This document shows, in pieces, positions 27,229-35,388 of a stretch of 64,000 nucleotides of DNA. The position numbers and the translations under genes are program-made. Position 1 is the stretch's first letter; each line of letters starts with the position of its first letter. The notes under the pieces were generated by a model. That model worked only from the letters and a program-made list of their open reading frames with translations. It had not been told where the DNA came from and ran no database searches. Source of the stretch: JAUXFS01 sp963772635 (lineage in GTDB: Bacteria > Pseudomonadota > Alphaproteobacteria > Rhodospirillales > Defluviicoccaceae); NCBI GenBank assembly GCA_963772635.1, contig CAVYYK010000059.1, forward strand, positions 1 through 64,000, given 5' to 3'.

Positions 27229-28218
27229 ATGGACCTGACTTTTCGCGCCGTTTCCGAGCCCACCCCCGGCGAGAAATGGCGGATGCTTTTCCATGCCCAT
27301 TGGCCGGGTTATCGAAAGTGGTTTCTGTCGGAGGGCGACGAGGCGCGGCCGAGCTATCTCGCCAGCGTTCGGGCGCTGCGCCAGCACATGCCGGAGATGA
27401 TGCCGACCTACGAGAACCTGTGTGAGCTCGCGGGCGGAGGCGATCTCGCCGCGCGGTTCCTCAGCTTCTATTGCCCGCCAGCGTACCTGTCCGGCTGTTC
27501 CCAGGCGATCTGGCAGGGCGAGGCACCGCTCTTGGTGCGCAACTACGATTACAGCCCGCGCCTCTGCGACGGCCTGATCCTGCACACGCGCTGGACCGGC
27601 AAAGGCGTGGTCGCGCAGAGCGACTGTCTGTGGGGCGTGCTCGACGGCATCAACGAGCACGGCCTCGCGGTGTCGCTCACCTTTGGCGGCCGGCGTGTCG
27701 TCGGCGTCGGTTTCGGCGTTCCTCTCCTGCTACGCTATGTGTTGGAAATCTGTTCGACCGCGGCCGAGGCGGCGGAGGTGCTGCGCCGGGTGCCCACCCA
27801 CATGGCCTACAACGTCACCGTGCTCGACGCCGCCGACGACTTCTTCACCGCCCATCTCTCCCCCGACCGCGAGCCGGTGATCGAGAAGACGGCGGTCGCC
27901 ACCAACCATCAGGGCCGCATCGAATGGAGCCAGCACGCCCGCGCCACCGCCACCGTCGAACGGGAGCGATTCCTGCTCCACCGGCTCACGCTGCGCAACG
28001 AAAGCAGCGATCGCTTCGTCGGCGCGTTTTTCAGACCGCCGCTCTATTCGCTCGCCTACGATCGCGGCTTCGGGACCCTGTACACGGCCGTCTATGTTCC
28101 GCGAACCGGATCGGTGGAGTACCGCTGGCCCGGCACCGTGTGGCGGCTCTCGGTCGACACTTTCTCCGAGCGGAGCCACGTGGTCCGTTTCTCCGCCGGG
28201 GCCCAGACCCCTAGTTGA
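27229..28218 (+). CDS. C45-type Ntn-hydrolase (acyltransferase/amidase)
   Basis: The 329-residue protein resembles the peptidase C45 / acyl-CoA:6-aminopenicillanate acyltransferase branch of the Ntn-hydrolases. The likely self-cleavage site and nucleophile is C90 in YLSGCSQAIWQG, followed by LLVRNYDYSP with the conserved Arg-Asn-Tyr-Asp, then GVLDGINEHGLAVSLTFGG, and ATNHQ further on. In this family cleavage just before the Cys frees it as the N-terminal catalytic residue. Members hydrolyse or form amide bonds. The gene begins 14 nt after the ATP-grasp gene, so ligase and hydrolase are probably co-expressed. Its stop codon overlaps the end of the convergent TAXI gene by 8 nt. Confidence 0.82.
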   Translation: MDLTFRAVSEPTPGEKWRMLFHAHWPGYRKWFLSEGDEARPSYLASVRALRQHMPEMMPTYENLCELAGGGDLAARFLSFYCPPAYLSGCSQAIWQGEAPLLVRNYDYSPRLCDGLILHTRWTGKGVVAQSDCLWGVLDGINEHGLAVSLTFGGRRVVGVGFGVPLLLRYVLEICSTAAEAAEVLRRVPTHMAYNVTVLDAADDFFTAHLSPDREPVIEKTAVATNHQGRIEWSQHARATATVERERFLLHRLTLRNESSDRFVGAFFRPPLYSLAYDRGFGTLYTAVYVPRTGSVEYRWPGTVWRLSVDTFSERSHVVRFSAGAQTPS

Positions 28219-29179
28219 GGCCTGCCTCCCGATAGAACTGCAGAGCGCCGGCGTGCAGCGGGGCCGTGAGCCCGATTTCGACCATGCGCTTCTTGTCGAG
28301 GGAGGCGAAAGCCGGGTGCAGTTTCTTGAACTCCTCGAAGTTGTCGAAAACGGCCTTGACCACCTCATAGACGACGGCGGCTTCGACGCGCGCGGACGTG
28401 ACCACAGTGGCTCCCGGGCCGAAGGTTTTGACGGCCTCGGGGTTTCCGGGATAAAGGCCACCCGGTATGGTGGTGTGCCAGTAGTAGGGGTTGGCGGCGA
28501 CCAGCCGGTCGATGGCCGGTCCGGTCACCGGCACCAAATCCACGTCGCACGAACTGGCCATTTCCCGGATGGACCGATTGGGGTGACCGACGACCGAGAC
28601 CACCGCGTCGAGTTCGCCGCCGCACAAGGCGCGGATCTGCTCGCTCGAGTCGAAACCGGCGACGAGGGTAAGATCGTCCGTCGTCCATCCGAGGGTGGCG
28701 AATACGATCTCCGCGGTCGCCCGGTTCCCCGATCCGGGGCCGCCGATGTCGACCCGCTTTCCCTTCAGGTCGTCGATGGTCCTGATCCCCGCGCCGCGAC
28801 GGGCGACGACGGTGAACGGCTCCGCGTACAGCGAGAACATCGAGCGCAGCTCGGTATCCGGGCCCGCCGGCTCGAAGAAGCCGGTGCCGGTGTAGGCGTG
28901 ATATTGCCAATCCGATTGGACCACCGCCATGTCGAGGTTGCCGGCGCGAATGGAATTGAGGTTGGCGACCGAACCTTCCGTGGATTTGGTGGCGCAGCGT
29001 ACGCCGTGTTGCAGGCGATGCCGGTTGACCAGCCGGCAGATGGCGCCCCCGGCGGCGTAGTAGACGCCGTTCTTGCCGCCGGTGCCCATGCTGATCAGGC
29101 GCATTTCCGTCTCGGCCGTCACCGTTCCGGCCGCGAACAGGGCGCCGACCAAGGTTGCCACGAACAGCAATTTGGTCAT
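28211..29179 (-). CDS. TAXI-family TRAP transporter solute-binding protein (3)
   Basis: From the ATG at 29179 this is a 322-residue protein with a clear signal peptide (about 1-20, ending GTVTA). TAXI motifs are MGTGGKNGVYYAAGGAICRL, QSDWQYHAYTGTG and a DLKGKRVDIGGPGSGNRAT block. It is related to the two binding proteins at 16.5 and 17.6 kb but is on the opposite strand and has no permease of its own nearby. It could feed the same fused permease. Its end overlaps the end of the C45 gene, so the locus closes with convergent transcripts. An upstream ATG would add 31 residues that do not look like a signal sequence. Confidence 0.87.
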   Translation of the reverse strand: MTKLLFVATLVGALFAAGTVTAETEMRLISMGTGGKNGVYYAAGGAICRLVNRHRLQHGVRCATKSTEGSVANLNSIRAGNLDMAVVQSDWQYHAYTGTGFFEPAGPDTELRSMFSLYAEPFTVVARRGAGIRTIDDLKGKRVDIGGPGSGNRATAEIVFATLGWTTDDLTLVAGFDSSEQIRALCGGELDAVVSVVGHPNRSIREMASSCDVDLVPVTGPAIDRLVAANPYYWHTTIPGGLYPGNPEAVKTFGPGATVVTSARVEAAVVYEVVKAVFDNFEEFKKLHPAFASLDKKRMVEIGLTAPLHAGALQFYREAGLN

Positions 29180-29298
29180 TTGTCGTTTTCTCCCGGGCAA
29201 CCGAAAACCGTGCGGAAAAGCTATCATGCCGGTGCCCGAGGCGGAAGCCGCGCGGTGGTATAACAGGCACACCCGTCGTCAAGAAGGGAAGACCGAAG

Positions 29299-30663
29299 AT
29301 GTATGGATTCGACGAGCTCATCGATCTCATTGCGCTGCAAAGCCTGCAGATGCGGGCGGAGCACTGGCTCCTCACCCAGGTGTTGGTGTGGTCCACTCTG
29401 GTTCAAGTCACCGCGGCGGCGGTGGGGTTCACCGTGGCCTATTTCCTGTCGAAACCGCTTAGGCGGTGGCTGCACGGTTTCGTCATTCGCAGGCGAATGA
29501 CCGAGAAGGCCTTGAGAATGCTCGGCAACACGGCCATCGCCCTGGCGCTTCCGTTTGTCGCCCTGGTCGTGCTGTCCACCCTCGCGGCCGTTTCGGCGGC
29601 ACTGGATTGGCCGCGTCTGGTGCTGACGACGGGTGTCAATCTGCTCGCGGTGTGGATCGTGATCAGGCTCACGTCGGTACTGATTCAGCACGAAGGCTGG
29701 GCGCGGGTCATCGCGCTGCTCGCGTTCGCGGTCGCGACCCTCAACATCCTGGACCTGCTTCAGCCGACGATCGCATTTCTCGACGGTCTCGGCATCCGGA
29801 TCGGAAACGTTCATATCTCGGTGCTGGAGGGACTGAAAGGCGCGGTCGAGCTTTCCGTTCTCCTCTGGCTCGCGTTCACCGCCTCGCGCCTCGTCGAGCA
29901 ACGAATCCGCCGCGCCGATGCCCTCACGCCGTCGCTGCAGGTGCTGACCAGCAAGACGGTGAAAATCGGACTGATCACCGCGGCGTTCCTGATTGCGCTG
30001 ACCAGCGTCGGCATCGATCTCACCGGCTTCGCGCTGTTCACCGGCGCCGTCGGCATCGGCATCGGCTTCGGCCTGCAGAAACCGATCTCCAACCTGATCA
30101 GCGGCTTCATCCTGCTGCTCGACCGCTCGATCAAGCCCGGGGACGTCATCGAACTGGGAGATCCGACCGGGGGTGTCAGTCAGCGGTTCGGCTGGGTGAC
30201 GTCGCTCAACGCGCGCTACGTGTCGCTGACGACGCGGGACGGAACCGAATGGCTGATTCCCAACGAGGACCTGATCACCCAGCGGGTGATCAACTGGACA
30301 TACCATCACGACCGGCTTCGTCTGCTGACCCCGTTCGGCGTCTCGTTCGAATGCGATGTCGGCAAGGCGATGGAGCTGGCGGTCGAGGCCGCCCGGGAAA
30401 TCCCCCGGGTTCTGAAGGATCCGCCTCCGGTATGCCGGTTGATGGGGTTCGGTGACAGCTCGGCCAATCTGGAGCTCAGGATCTGGATCGACGACCCGAA
30501 GAACGGCATCATCAACGTGCGCAGCGAGGTCCTGCTCGCCATGTGGAAGAAGTACCGGGCCAACGGCATCCGCACGCAGTTGGCGCATCGCGACATCTTC
30601 ATCAAGAACGGCTCCGAACTCAGCGTCAGCGCGCCCCGCGACCAGGGCAGCATCGCCGCCTGA
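29299..30663 (+). CDS. MscS-family small-conductance mechanosensitive channel
   Basis: The 454-residue protein has about five hydrophobic segments in the N-terminal half and then the MscS pore-lining helix and beta domain. The pore stretch includes GAVGIGIGFGLQKPISNLIS (about 250-270) and FILLLDRSIKPGDVIELGDP follows. The C-terminal cytoplasmic cage ends near residue 440. I chose the ATG at 29299 because AAGGGAAG precedes it and translation from there starts cleanly at the amphipathic MYGFDELIDLIALQ. Such channels release solutes on hypo-osmotic shock. It is divergent from the third TAXI gene and need not be linked to it. Confidence 0.88.
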   Translation: MYGFDELIDLIALQSLQMRAEHWLLTQVLVWSTLVQVTAAAVGFTVAYFLSKPLRRWLHGFVIRRRMTEKALRMLGNTAIALALPFVALVVLSTLAAVSAALDWPRLVLTTGVNLLAVWIVIRLTSVLIQHEGWARVIALLAFAVATLNILDLLQPTIAFLDGLGIRIGNVHISVLEGLKGAVELSVLLWLAFTASRLVEQRIRRADALTPSLQVLTSKTVKIGLITAAFLIALTSVGIDLTGFALFTGAVGIGIGFGLQKPISNLISGFILLLDRSIKPGDVIELGDPTGGVSQRFGWVTSLNARYVSLTTRDGTEWLIPNEDLITQRVINWTYHHDRLRLLTPFGVSFECDVGKAMELAVEAAREIPRVLKDPPPVCRLMGFGDSSANLELRIWIDDPKNGIINVRSEVLLAMWKKYRANGIRTQLAHRDIFIKNGSELSVSAPRDQGSIAA

Positions 30664-30698
30664 CGAGCGCACGGCGGCGCGGCGCTTCAGCGCGGATT

Positions 30699-31040
30699 TC
30701 AATAGGCCGCGGTGACGATAATCTCGACCAGCAGGCCGGGACGGGCGAGTCTGGCTTCACCGCAAGCGCGTGCCGGCGCGTGGCCATCGGGAACCCACGC
30801 GTCCCAGACCGCGTTCATTTCGTCGAAATCCGCCATATCGGCCAGCCAGACGATGGCCTGAAGAACTTGCTCCGGGCTGCTGCCGGCCTCGGCGAGCAGG
30901 ATCTCGATGCGGCGAAGACATTCGCGAGTTTGGTCGGTCACGCTGTCGCCCCCGTTGCCAACCTGGCCGCACAGGTAGACGACGCCGTTGTGCCTGACGA
31001 TCTTGCTCATGCGCGGGCCGACATGAAGGCGTTCGATCAT
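30699..31040 (-). CDS. RidA (YjgF/YER057c/UK114) family protein
   Basis: The 113-residue protein covers a complete RidA domain: VVYLCGQVGNG near 20-30, QTRECLRRIEILLAEAGSS near 38-56, and a C-terminal PARACGEARLARPGLLVEII with the conserved Arg used to bind carboxylates in true RidA. RidA proteins hydrolyse reactive enamine/imine intermediates made by PLP enzymes. It lies 30 nt after the ChaC-like gene on the same strand. A second RidA gene is present at 60.1 kb. Role in amino acid metabolism is inferred from the family. Confidence 0.87.
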   Translation of the reverse strand: MIERLHVGPRMSKIVRHNGVVYLCGQVGNGGDSVTDQTRECLRRIEILLAEAGSSPEQVLQAIVWLADMADFDEMNAVWDAWVPDGHAPARACGEARLARPGLLVEIIVTAAY

Positions 31041-31070
31041 TTCGTGGGTCCTCCTGAGTAGTGGTCTGGC

Positions 31071-31802
31071 TCAACCGCTTTCGTTGGCGAGAACCCGCCG
31101 GTGAAGGTCGCGCAGTTCTTCGTCGTCGATTCCGAGGATATCGAGGTGTTCGACCAGATTGAACAGGTAGTCGCGATTGGCTCCCAGAATGCCCTCGCCG
31201 GTGGCGATGATCCGTGCCGTCTCCTCGGGGCCGAGGTCGGGCGCATACCGGCCGCAATCGTGATTGATGACGAACGTCAGGGCCTCCACCGGACCCTGGG
31301 GGGTGTCGACGGGCGTAAAGACCGGAACATAGGCGTTGGCGATCATTTCCCGCATCCACAGGATCTCGGTTTCCGCCTCGACGTCGTCCCGTCCGATCCG
31401 AAACGCCAGTCCGTGGCATTCACCGCCATGATCCAGCGCGGCGATGAGCGCCGGCGTTTCGGGGGAGCCCCGGCCGATCCGCGCCATCAGACAGAAACTG
31501 CGATGATAGCCGGTGACCGTCGCCGTCCTGATTTCCTGAACGCGGATGGCGGGATCCCATATCAGCGAGCCGTAGCCGAAGAGCCACAGGTCCGCGTGCA
31601 GGCGCCCCTCGAGCGCCCGGGTCCGCGTCGCTTCCCGCTCTTCGTGGGACCTGCGCCAATCGGGCGGATATCCGGCTTCCAGCGCCCTGCGGTCCAATTC
31701 CTCGAACGTCGCCAACGACATCCGGAACCGCGATCTATCGGGATCGACGATCTTGTCGGCCAGGCGCGGCACGTGGGCGAACACGTGGGGTTCGAGCGGC
31801 AA
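31071..31802 (-). CDS. ChaC-like gamma-glutamylcyclotransferase
   Basis: The 243-residue protein shows the gamma-glutamylcyclotransferase core with LWLFGYGSLIWDPA (about 72-85), the family's substrate-loop motif, followed by GYHRSFCLMARIGRGSPETP and GECHGLAFRIG. ChaC enzymes release 5-oxoproline from glutathione or other gamma-glutamyl compounds. The N-terminal 65 residues are charged and unlike the core; an internal Met (MSLATFEELD) could be the real start. The gene begins 10 nt after the MFS transporter stop on the same strand and is followed by RidA, so the three may be one transcript. Confidence 0.82.
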   Translation of the reverse strand: MPLEPHVFAHVPRLADKIVDPDRSRFRMSLATFEELDRRALEAGYPPDWRRSHEEREATRTRALEGRLHADLWLFGYGSLIWDPAIRVQEIRTATVTGYHRSFCLMARIGRGSPETPALIAALDHGGECHGLAFRIGRDDVEAETEILWMREMIANAYVPVFTPVDTPQGPVEALTFVINHDCGRYAPDLGPEETARIIATGEGILGANRDYLFNLVEHLDILGIDDEELRDLHRRVLANESG

Positions 31803-31812
31803 CGGGCAACGC

Positions 31813-33030
31813 CTACTCTGCCGCCGCCGGGGCGGGCACGGCGTCGGCGCCGGCGTTGGCGGGAAGCAGGAGGGCGGCGAGGACGATCAGGCCGGCGGCG
31901 GTCGCCAACACCATCAGCACCGTCTCGAAACCGCCGCCGGCCGCCAGGATGGATTGGGCGGTCAGCAGCGCCAGCGCCCCGATCATCAGGTTGAGCGCGA
32001 ACTTGACCGACAGCACCTTCGCCCGCCAGACATCGGGCACGTAGCGGGCCAACACCGCGTCGATGATCGGGATCTGACCGAAGATGAAGGTCATGGCCAG
32101 CAACGTGGCGACGAAAAGCGCGTAGTCGGTCTGCGTGGCCATCACCCCGATCAGGATCGGCTGGCCCAACGCCACCGTCACCAGCACCGGCTTGATCTGG
32201 TGCCTGTCGATGATGCGGCCGACGGCGAGTTGCGCGAACGCCGCGGTGGCGTAGACCAGCGCCGCCATCAAGCCGGTGGCCGCCACGTCGGTGGTCACGT
32301 CCGGCATGCCCACTTCGAACATCCGCGGGATGATGAACGTCAGCGCGCCGAAGACGAAGCCGCCGGCCGTGGTCACCAGCGCCAACGCGAACAGCGCCCG
32401 CTTCCATCCCGGCGCGAAGCCGACCAGCGCCGTTTCCCTGGCGGTCGACACCGGCGGCAGCACCCGGCCCGTTCGCACGAAACCGACGAAGCCGATCCCG
32501 ATCAGAACGGCGATCACCCCCGGCAGGGCGAAGGCCAGCCGCCAGTCGTAGTCGGCGAGGATAAAGCCGGTGATCAGCGGCGCCGCCGCCACCCCCATGT
32601 TGCCCCAGACGCCGTTGGCGCCGAGCCGCCAGCCGACGTTTCCGCCGCCCTGAATGACCATGGCGATGCCGACCGGATGGTAGATCGCCGCGAAGGCGCC
32701 GATGGCGGCGAGGCCGATGCCGATCTGCAGCGGGGTTTCGGCGAAGCTGGTGGCGATCGACGCGAGGCCGATGCCGATGAAGAACACCGCGATCATCCCG
32801 TTGCGGTTCCATTTGTCGGCGAAATACGCGGCGACCGGCGCGCACGCCCCGAACAGCAAAAGCGACGGCACCCCATAGGGGATCATCTCGGCGTAAGCGC
32901 CGTTCTCCGCCAGCCCGAACGCCAACCCGGCGCTGAACGCCGCCTTGGCGAAGATCAGCATGAACAGATGGTCGGCGAAATGCCCGACGTTGAGGAACAG
33001 CAGGCGGAGCTTTCGAGCGTCCAATTCCAT
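31813..33030 (-). CDS. MFS transporter
   Basis: A 405-residue major facilitator protein with about 12 hydrophobic segments, starting at the ATG at 33030 (MELDARKLRLLFLNVGHFAD). The loop after helix 2 reads ADKWNRNGMI, a variant of the usual MFS loop motif, and a Gly-rich GFVFGALTFIIPRM lies in the second half. It ends with an Ala/Pro-rich tail. Substrate is unknown. Gene order suggests co-transcription with the ChaC-like and RidA genes downstream. Confidence 0.82.
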   Translation of the reverse strand: MELDARKLRLLFLNVGHFADHLFMLIFAKAAFSAGLAFGLAENGAYAEMIPYGVPSLLLFGACAPVAAYFADKWNRNGMIAVFFIGIGLASIATSFAETPLQIGIGLAAIGAFAAIYHPVGIAMVIQGGGNVGWRLGANGVWGNMGVAAAPLITGFILADYDWRLAFALPGVIAVLIGIGFVGFVRTGRVLPPVSTARETALVGFAPGWKRALFALALVTTAGGFVFGALTFIIPRMFEVGMPDVTTDVAATGLMAALVYATAAFAQLAVGRIIDRHQIKPVLVTVALGQPILIGVMATQTDYALFVATLLAMTFIFGQIPIIDAVLARYVPDVWRAKVLSVKFALNLMIGALALLTAQSILAAGGGFETVLMVLATAAGLIVLAALLLPANAGADAVPAPAAAE

Positions 33031-33294
33031 CGCATCCCGACGAGAGACCACACCGATGTGGCTATCATCCAGGAACTATTCCACCTTCAGTGGGACCGCA
33101 CAAGCTCAGCCAAGGAGGAGCCACGGCGATGTCGTCGGTGACCACCCGATCGCGGACCATCACCGGCACCCGCGCCCGGACGGCCCCGTAGACCGGCCGC
33201 AGCGCCGGCGACGGCGCGATGCCGCAACGAGGGCGGTTCGATCCGGTCCGGAAATTCCGCGGGCTGGCAGATCGCTCCGATCGAGCGCACCCGA
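33031..33294. other. Gap with possible remnant coding sequence
   Basis: No intact gene is visible. On the minus strand about 33120-33300 reads as two short stretches in different frames (DRVRSIGAICQPAEFPD, then PVYGAVRARVPVMVRDRV), which look more like protein than noise and could be a frame-broken remnant. I do not recognise them. The start of the MFS transcript should also lie here. Confidence 0.25.
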
Positions 33295-33714
33295 TCAGGA
33301 GCCCGAAACACGCCCGAGCATAGCCTTGTTCACGTGGATGTAGGTGTGTTGTTCGAACGACGCCGAGCCATCCGCATGCACAAAAGTGGGCACGATTTGG
33401 CTGATCATATCCGCCATCGGACAGAGGACAACAAGCTCCTCCTTGACCTTCAGCCAATGAGACGTCGACGTTTCCTGGTCTTCCCGGACGGTAACCGCGA
33501 CCTCGACCGTGTTGCGGTGCGTGTCCACATCGATCAGCGAAGCCGTGATGAGGCATGTCCTGGCGCCGGTCTCGCGCTGGGCGGTGAACAGAAGCTGCCC
33601 GACCGCGCGCTTCTCGATCGCGTAGGAACCGGGAAAAATGTCAGCGGCGGCCGCGTGCCGGGCGGCTGTGACCCCGATCATCGCCGGCAGGACCGCGATG
33701 AGCAGAATCCGCAT
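33295..33714 (-). CDS. Small exported protein of unknown function
   Basis: From the ATG at 33714 the product is 139 residues with a signal peptide (MRILLIAVLPAMIG to about HAAAA, residues 1-23). The mature part is rich in beta-type sequence, with two Cys residues that could pair (in ARTCLITASL and LVVLCPMADM). I recognise no family. It stands alone between gene-poor stretches, and no operon partner is evident. An upstream Met would add 18 mostly Arg residues and is less likely. The export signal is the only functional clue. Confidence 0.6.
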   Translation of the reverse strand: MRILLIAVLPAMIGVTAARHAAAADIFPGSYAIEKRAVGQLLFTAQRETGARTCLITASLIDVDTHRNTVEVAVTVREDQETSTSHWLKVKEELVVLCPMADMISQIVPTFVHADGSASFEQHTYIHVNKAMLGRVSGS

Positions 33715-34408
33715 TTGCGATCGCCTGCGTGACCGCCGCCTCAAAGTCGTGGGGTGCCGAGGGGTCACGGTTTTCCAGGAGCCTTCCGGTGGATACCTAA
33801 CAGTACGCGGATAGTAGGTCCCGGTTTCTTAGCGATGCGTTAAAAGAAGCGACAAATCTGTATTTCCGAGGAGAGGGTTCCGCAGAGATGCTATGTCCGG
33901 CGCAGGGTGAGTTGGGCGCGCGGTGGGTTCGCGGATAGGCGCAACCGACGGGGCGCCCACGAGCTCAGCCGGGGCTTCCCGGTCGAGCTAAAGCAAGCCG
34001 TTGTCGTCGACCATGCGCATGCCGGAACCCGAAAACCCGCCCGCGGTCAAGCGACCCGGCGGCGACGGATGAGGTAGCCGAATCAGGCGCGCCCGATAAC
34101 CAGCAGCGCTAGACTCGAGGGTTCGGGAGCCGGAGTGACGCGACCTCCAGGGGTTTCCGGTCGATAACAAGTGGACAAGTTCAGGTGCTAGGTTGCACTG
34201 TCGAGGTTCGTTTTTTTACGTTACCACCGGGGGGCTCGGGCGCTTTATTGTGTATAATGTTATTGGTGGGAAGGAGGGGTACAAATTGTCATTTTGTGCC
34301 CTAGAGTGCTCCGCGTCCACCGTGACGTCGATAGAAAGTAAGTTATTGTTTGAAGTGCCCCCAGCGGGGACGAAAACACCGTCGCATAGCGGTGAACAAT
34401 CGTCGCGA
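33715..34408. other. Gene-poor stretch
   Basis: I see no supported gene in these 694 bases. Composition drifts to lower GC, with a run of seven T residues near 34210 and TATAAT at 34253-34258. A plus-strand frame at about 34287-34510, after an AAGGAGG-like sequence (34271-34277), encodes a sequence with coding-unlike composition that overlaps the 53-codon minus-strand ORF, so it is not annotated. Short direct or inverted motifs here were not convincing. Confidence 0.4.
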
Positions 34409-34570
34409 TCAGCTCGAGACACTCCCTTGGACGACTTGGGGCGTGAGGGGGCTGGAGGTGAGGTTCAAATTGAGTGTGTAGACGATGGGGACCGCAAGGG
34501 CGCCCGCTGAAAGCAAGGCGACCACGACGACCGCCTCGAGGACGATCCCGATGTGCTTGACGGGCGACAT
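34409..34570 (-). CDS. Hypothetical 53-residue single-helix membrane peptide
   Basis: This short ORF is supported mainly by its ribosome binding site: AAAGGAGGAGG lies just upstream of the ATG at 34570 on the minus strand. The peptide has a short polar start (MSPVKHIG), one hydrophobic segment of about 22 residues and a Ser/Thr-rich tail, so it could insert in the membrane or be exported. No family is recognised. It lies alone in a gene-poor, lower-GC region. A chance ORF with a fortuitous Shine-Dalgarno sequence remains possible. Confidence 0.45.
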   Translation of the reverse strand: MSPVKHIGIVLEAVVVVALLSAGALAVPIVYTLNLNLTSSPLTPQVVQGSVSS

Positions 34571-34820
34571 GACTGCCTCCTCCTTTAGTGCCACAGAGGC
34601 GGTGGAGCTTCCGTCCTGCGCGTTTACGCTTCAATGGGAAAGCAAGATTTATGCCAGATTCTCAAGGCCAGTGTTTTGAGTGACTTATGATGAGGGCCGC
34701 GCGCTCAGGTTCTCGTGAGTGTAAGTTATTCCGACACCCAAATTTCCCGATTGGGACTCCGCTAGTGATAAGTTTGAAATGAATTCATACACCTAAGTTG
34801 AATTGCCGGAGCCCAGAGAG

Positions 34821-34839
34821 TGTAAAATAAATTTACACC
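34821..34839. repeat. Perfect inverted repeat
   Basis: GTGTAAAATAAATTTACAC consists of exact 7-bp arms GTGTAAA and TTTACAC around a 5-nt spacer. It lies in an AT-rich gene-free region, so a protein-binding site is plausible, but no adjacent gene indicates which regulator would use it. Confidence 0.45.
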
Positions 34840-34879
34840 TTTGTCCGCTTTTCCGCCCCGTAACGCGAATAAGTGTGGT

Positions 34880-34900
34880 ATGACAACACCTTATGTTGTC
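34880..34900. repeat. Palindrome sharing a 15-mer with 36252-36266
   Basis: GACAACACCTTATGTTGTC (34882-34900) has exact 7-bp arms and a 5-nt spacer. The 15-mer ATGACAACACCTTAT at 34880-34894 recurs exactly at 36252-36266, there without the right palindromic arm. The two sites occupy matching positions in the diverged duplication described for this region. Confidence 0.5.
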
Positions 34901-35030
34901 GGAAATTTGATTGCCAGAGCCTTCGGCCTTTCCCATGCACCCCTTTTCAGAGATCCGCCGTGGCACCGGCCCTGCCGCCACGGAAGCCAATGATCCGTCG
35001 CGATCTCCGCCACGCGCCGATTTCTCCTCT

Positions 35031-35190
35031 TGGCTAACCTCGGGCTTGCACCTTCGGTTACATTGAAGGTGAAACCACCCCTGGGAGCCGATGTCGGCGA
35101 TGGCGAGGGAGCGGCCGTCGAGCCGGATCATCCCGCCTCGCCCTTGCCCAGGGACGGCAGGTCGAGACCCTGTTCGCGGGCACAGGCGAT
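35031..35190 (-). pseudogene. Duplicated 3' end of hutU (left copy of a direct repeat)
   Basis: Positions 35107-35190 match 36616-36699, the end of hutU and the bases after it, at 75 of 84 positions without gaps. Reading the minus strand, the fragment still encodes a version of the urocanase C-terminus (IACAREQGLDLPSLGKG against IACAREKGLDLPSLDRG). Similarity continues downstream of the stop into GCTAACCTCGGGCTTGCAC, at 35032-35050 and 36488-36506. The rest of hutU is absent here. The fragment is about 1.5 kb downstream of the intact gene in the same orientation, with the GcrA-like gene between the copies. Confidence 0.8.
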
Positions 35191-35388
35191 CGTTTCTTCA
35201 CATCCGGCGGGGTTAAGTGGACATGATACTGATTTACGCCATTCACCGTAGCGGTATGGTTTAATCCCGTATCATGTCTCCTGAACTCCTAGCATCTCTC
35301 AATCGCCGGCAAGGCGATTGGATGTGGGTGCCCATGGCCGAACATCGGGAGCCGTATGAATCGAAAGGTTCACGCATTGAGGAAGCTA

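Larger units (their letters stand above)
34571..35388. other. Gene-free stretch with palindromes and the left copy of a duplication
   Basis: No gene is supported in these 818 bases. The stretch holds two perfect palindromes (34821-34839 and 34882-34900), a 15-mer also found at 36252, and the left copy of a diverged direct duplication containing the 3' end of hutU (35031-35190). After 35190 nothing recognisable remains up to the next gene. Confidence 0.5.

Noticed and set aside
34251..34260. TATAAT as a sigma-70 -10 box
   Set aside because: No -35 element at proper spacing and no convincing gene downstream on that strand.
34193..34510. A plus-strand frame with an AAGGAGG-like site
   Set aside because: Coding-unlike composition, needs a TTG start, and overlaps the minus-strand ORF that has a better ribosome binding site.
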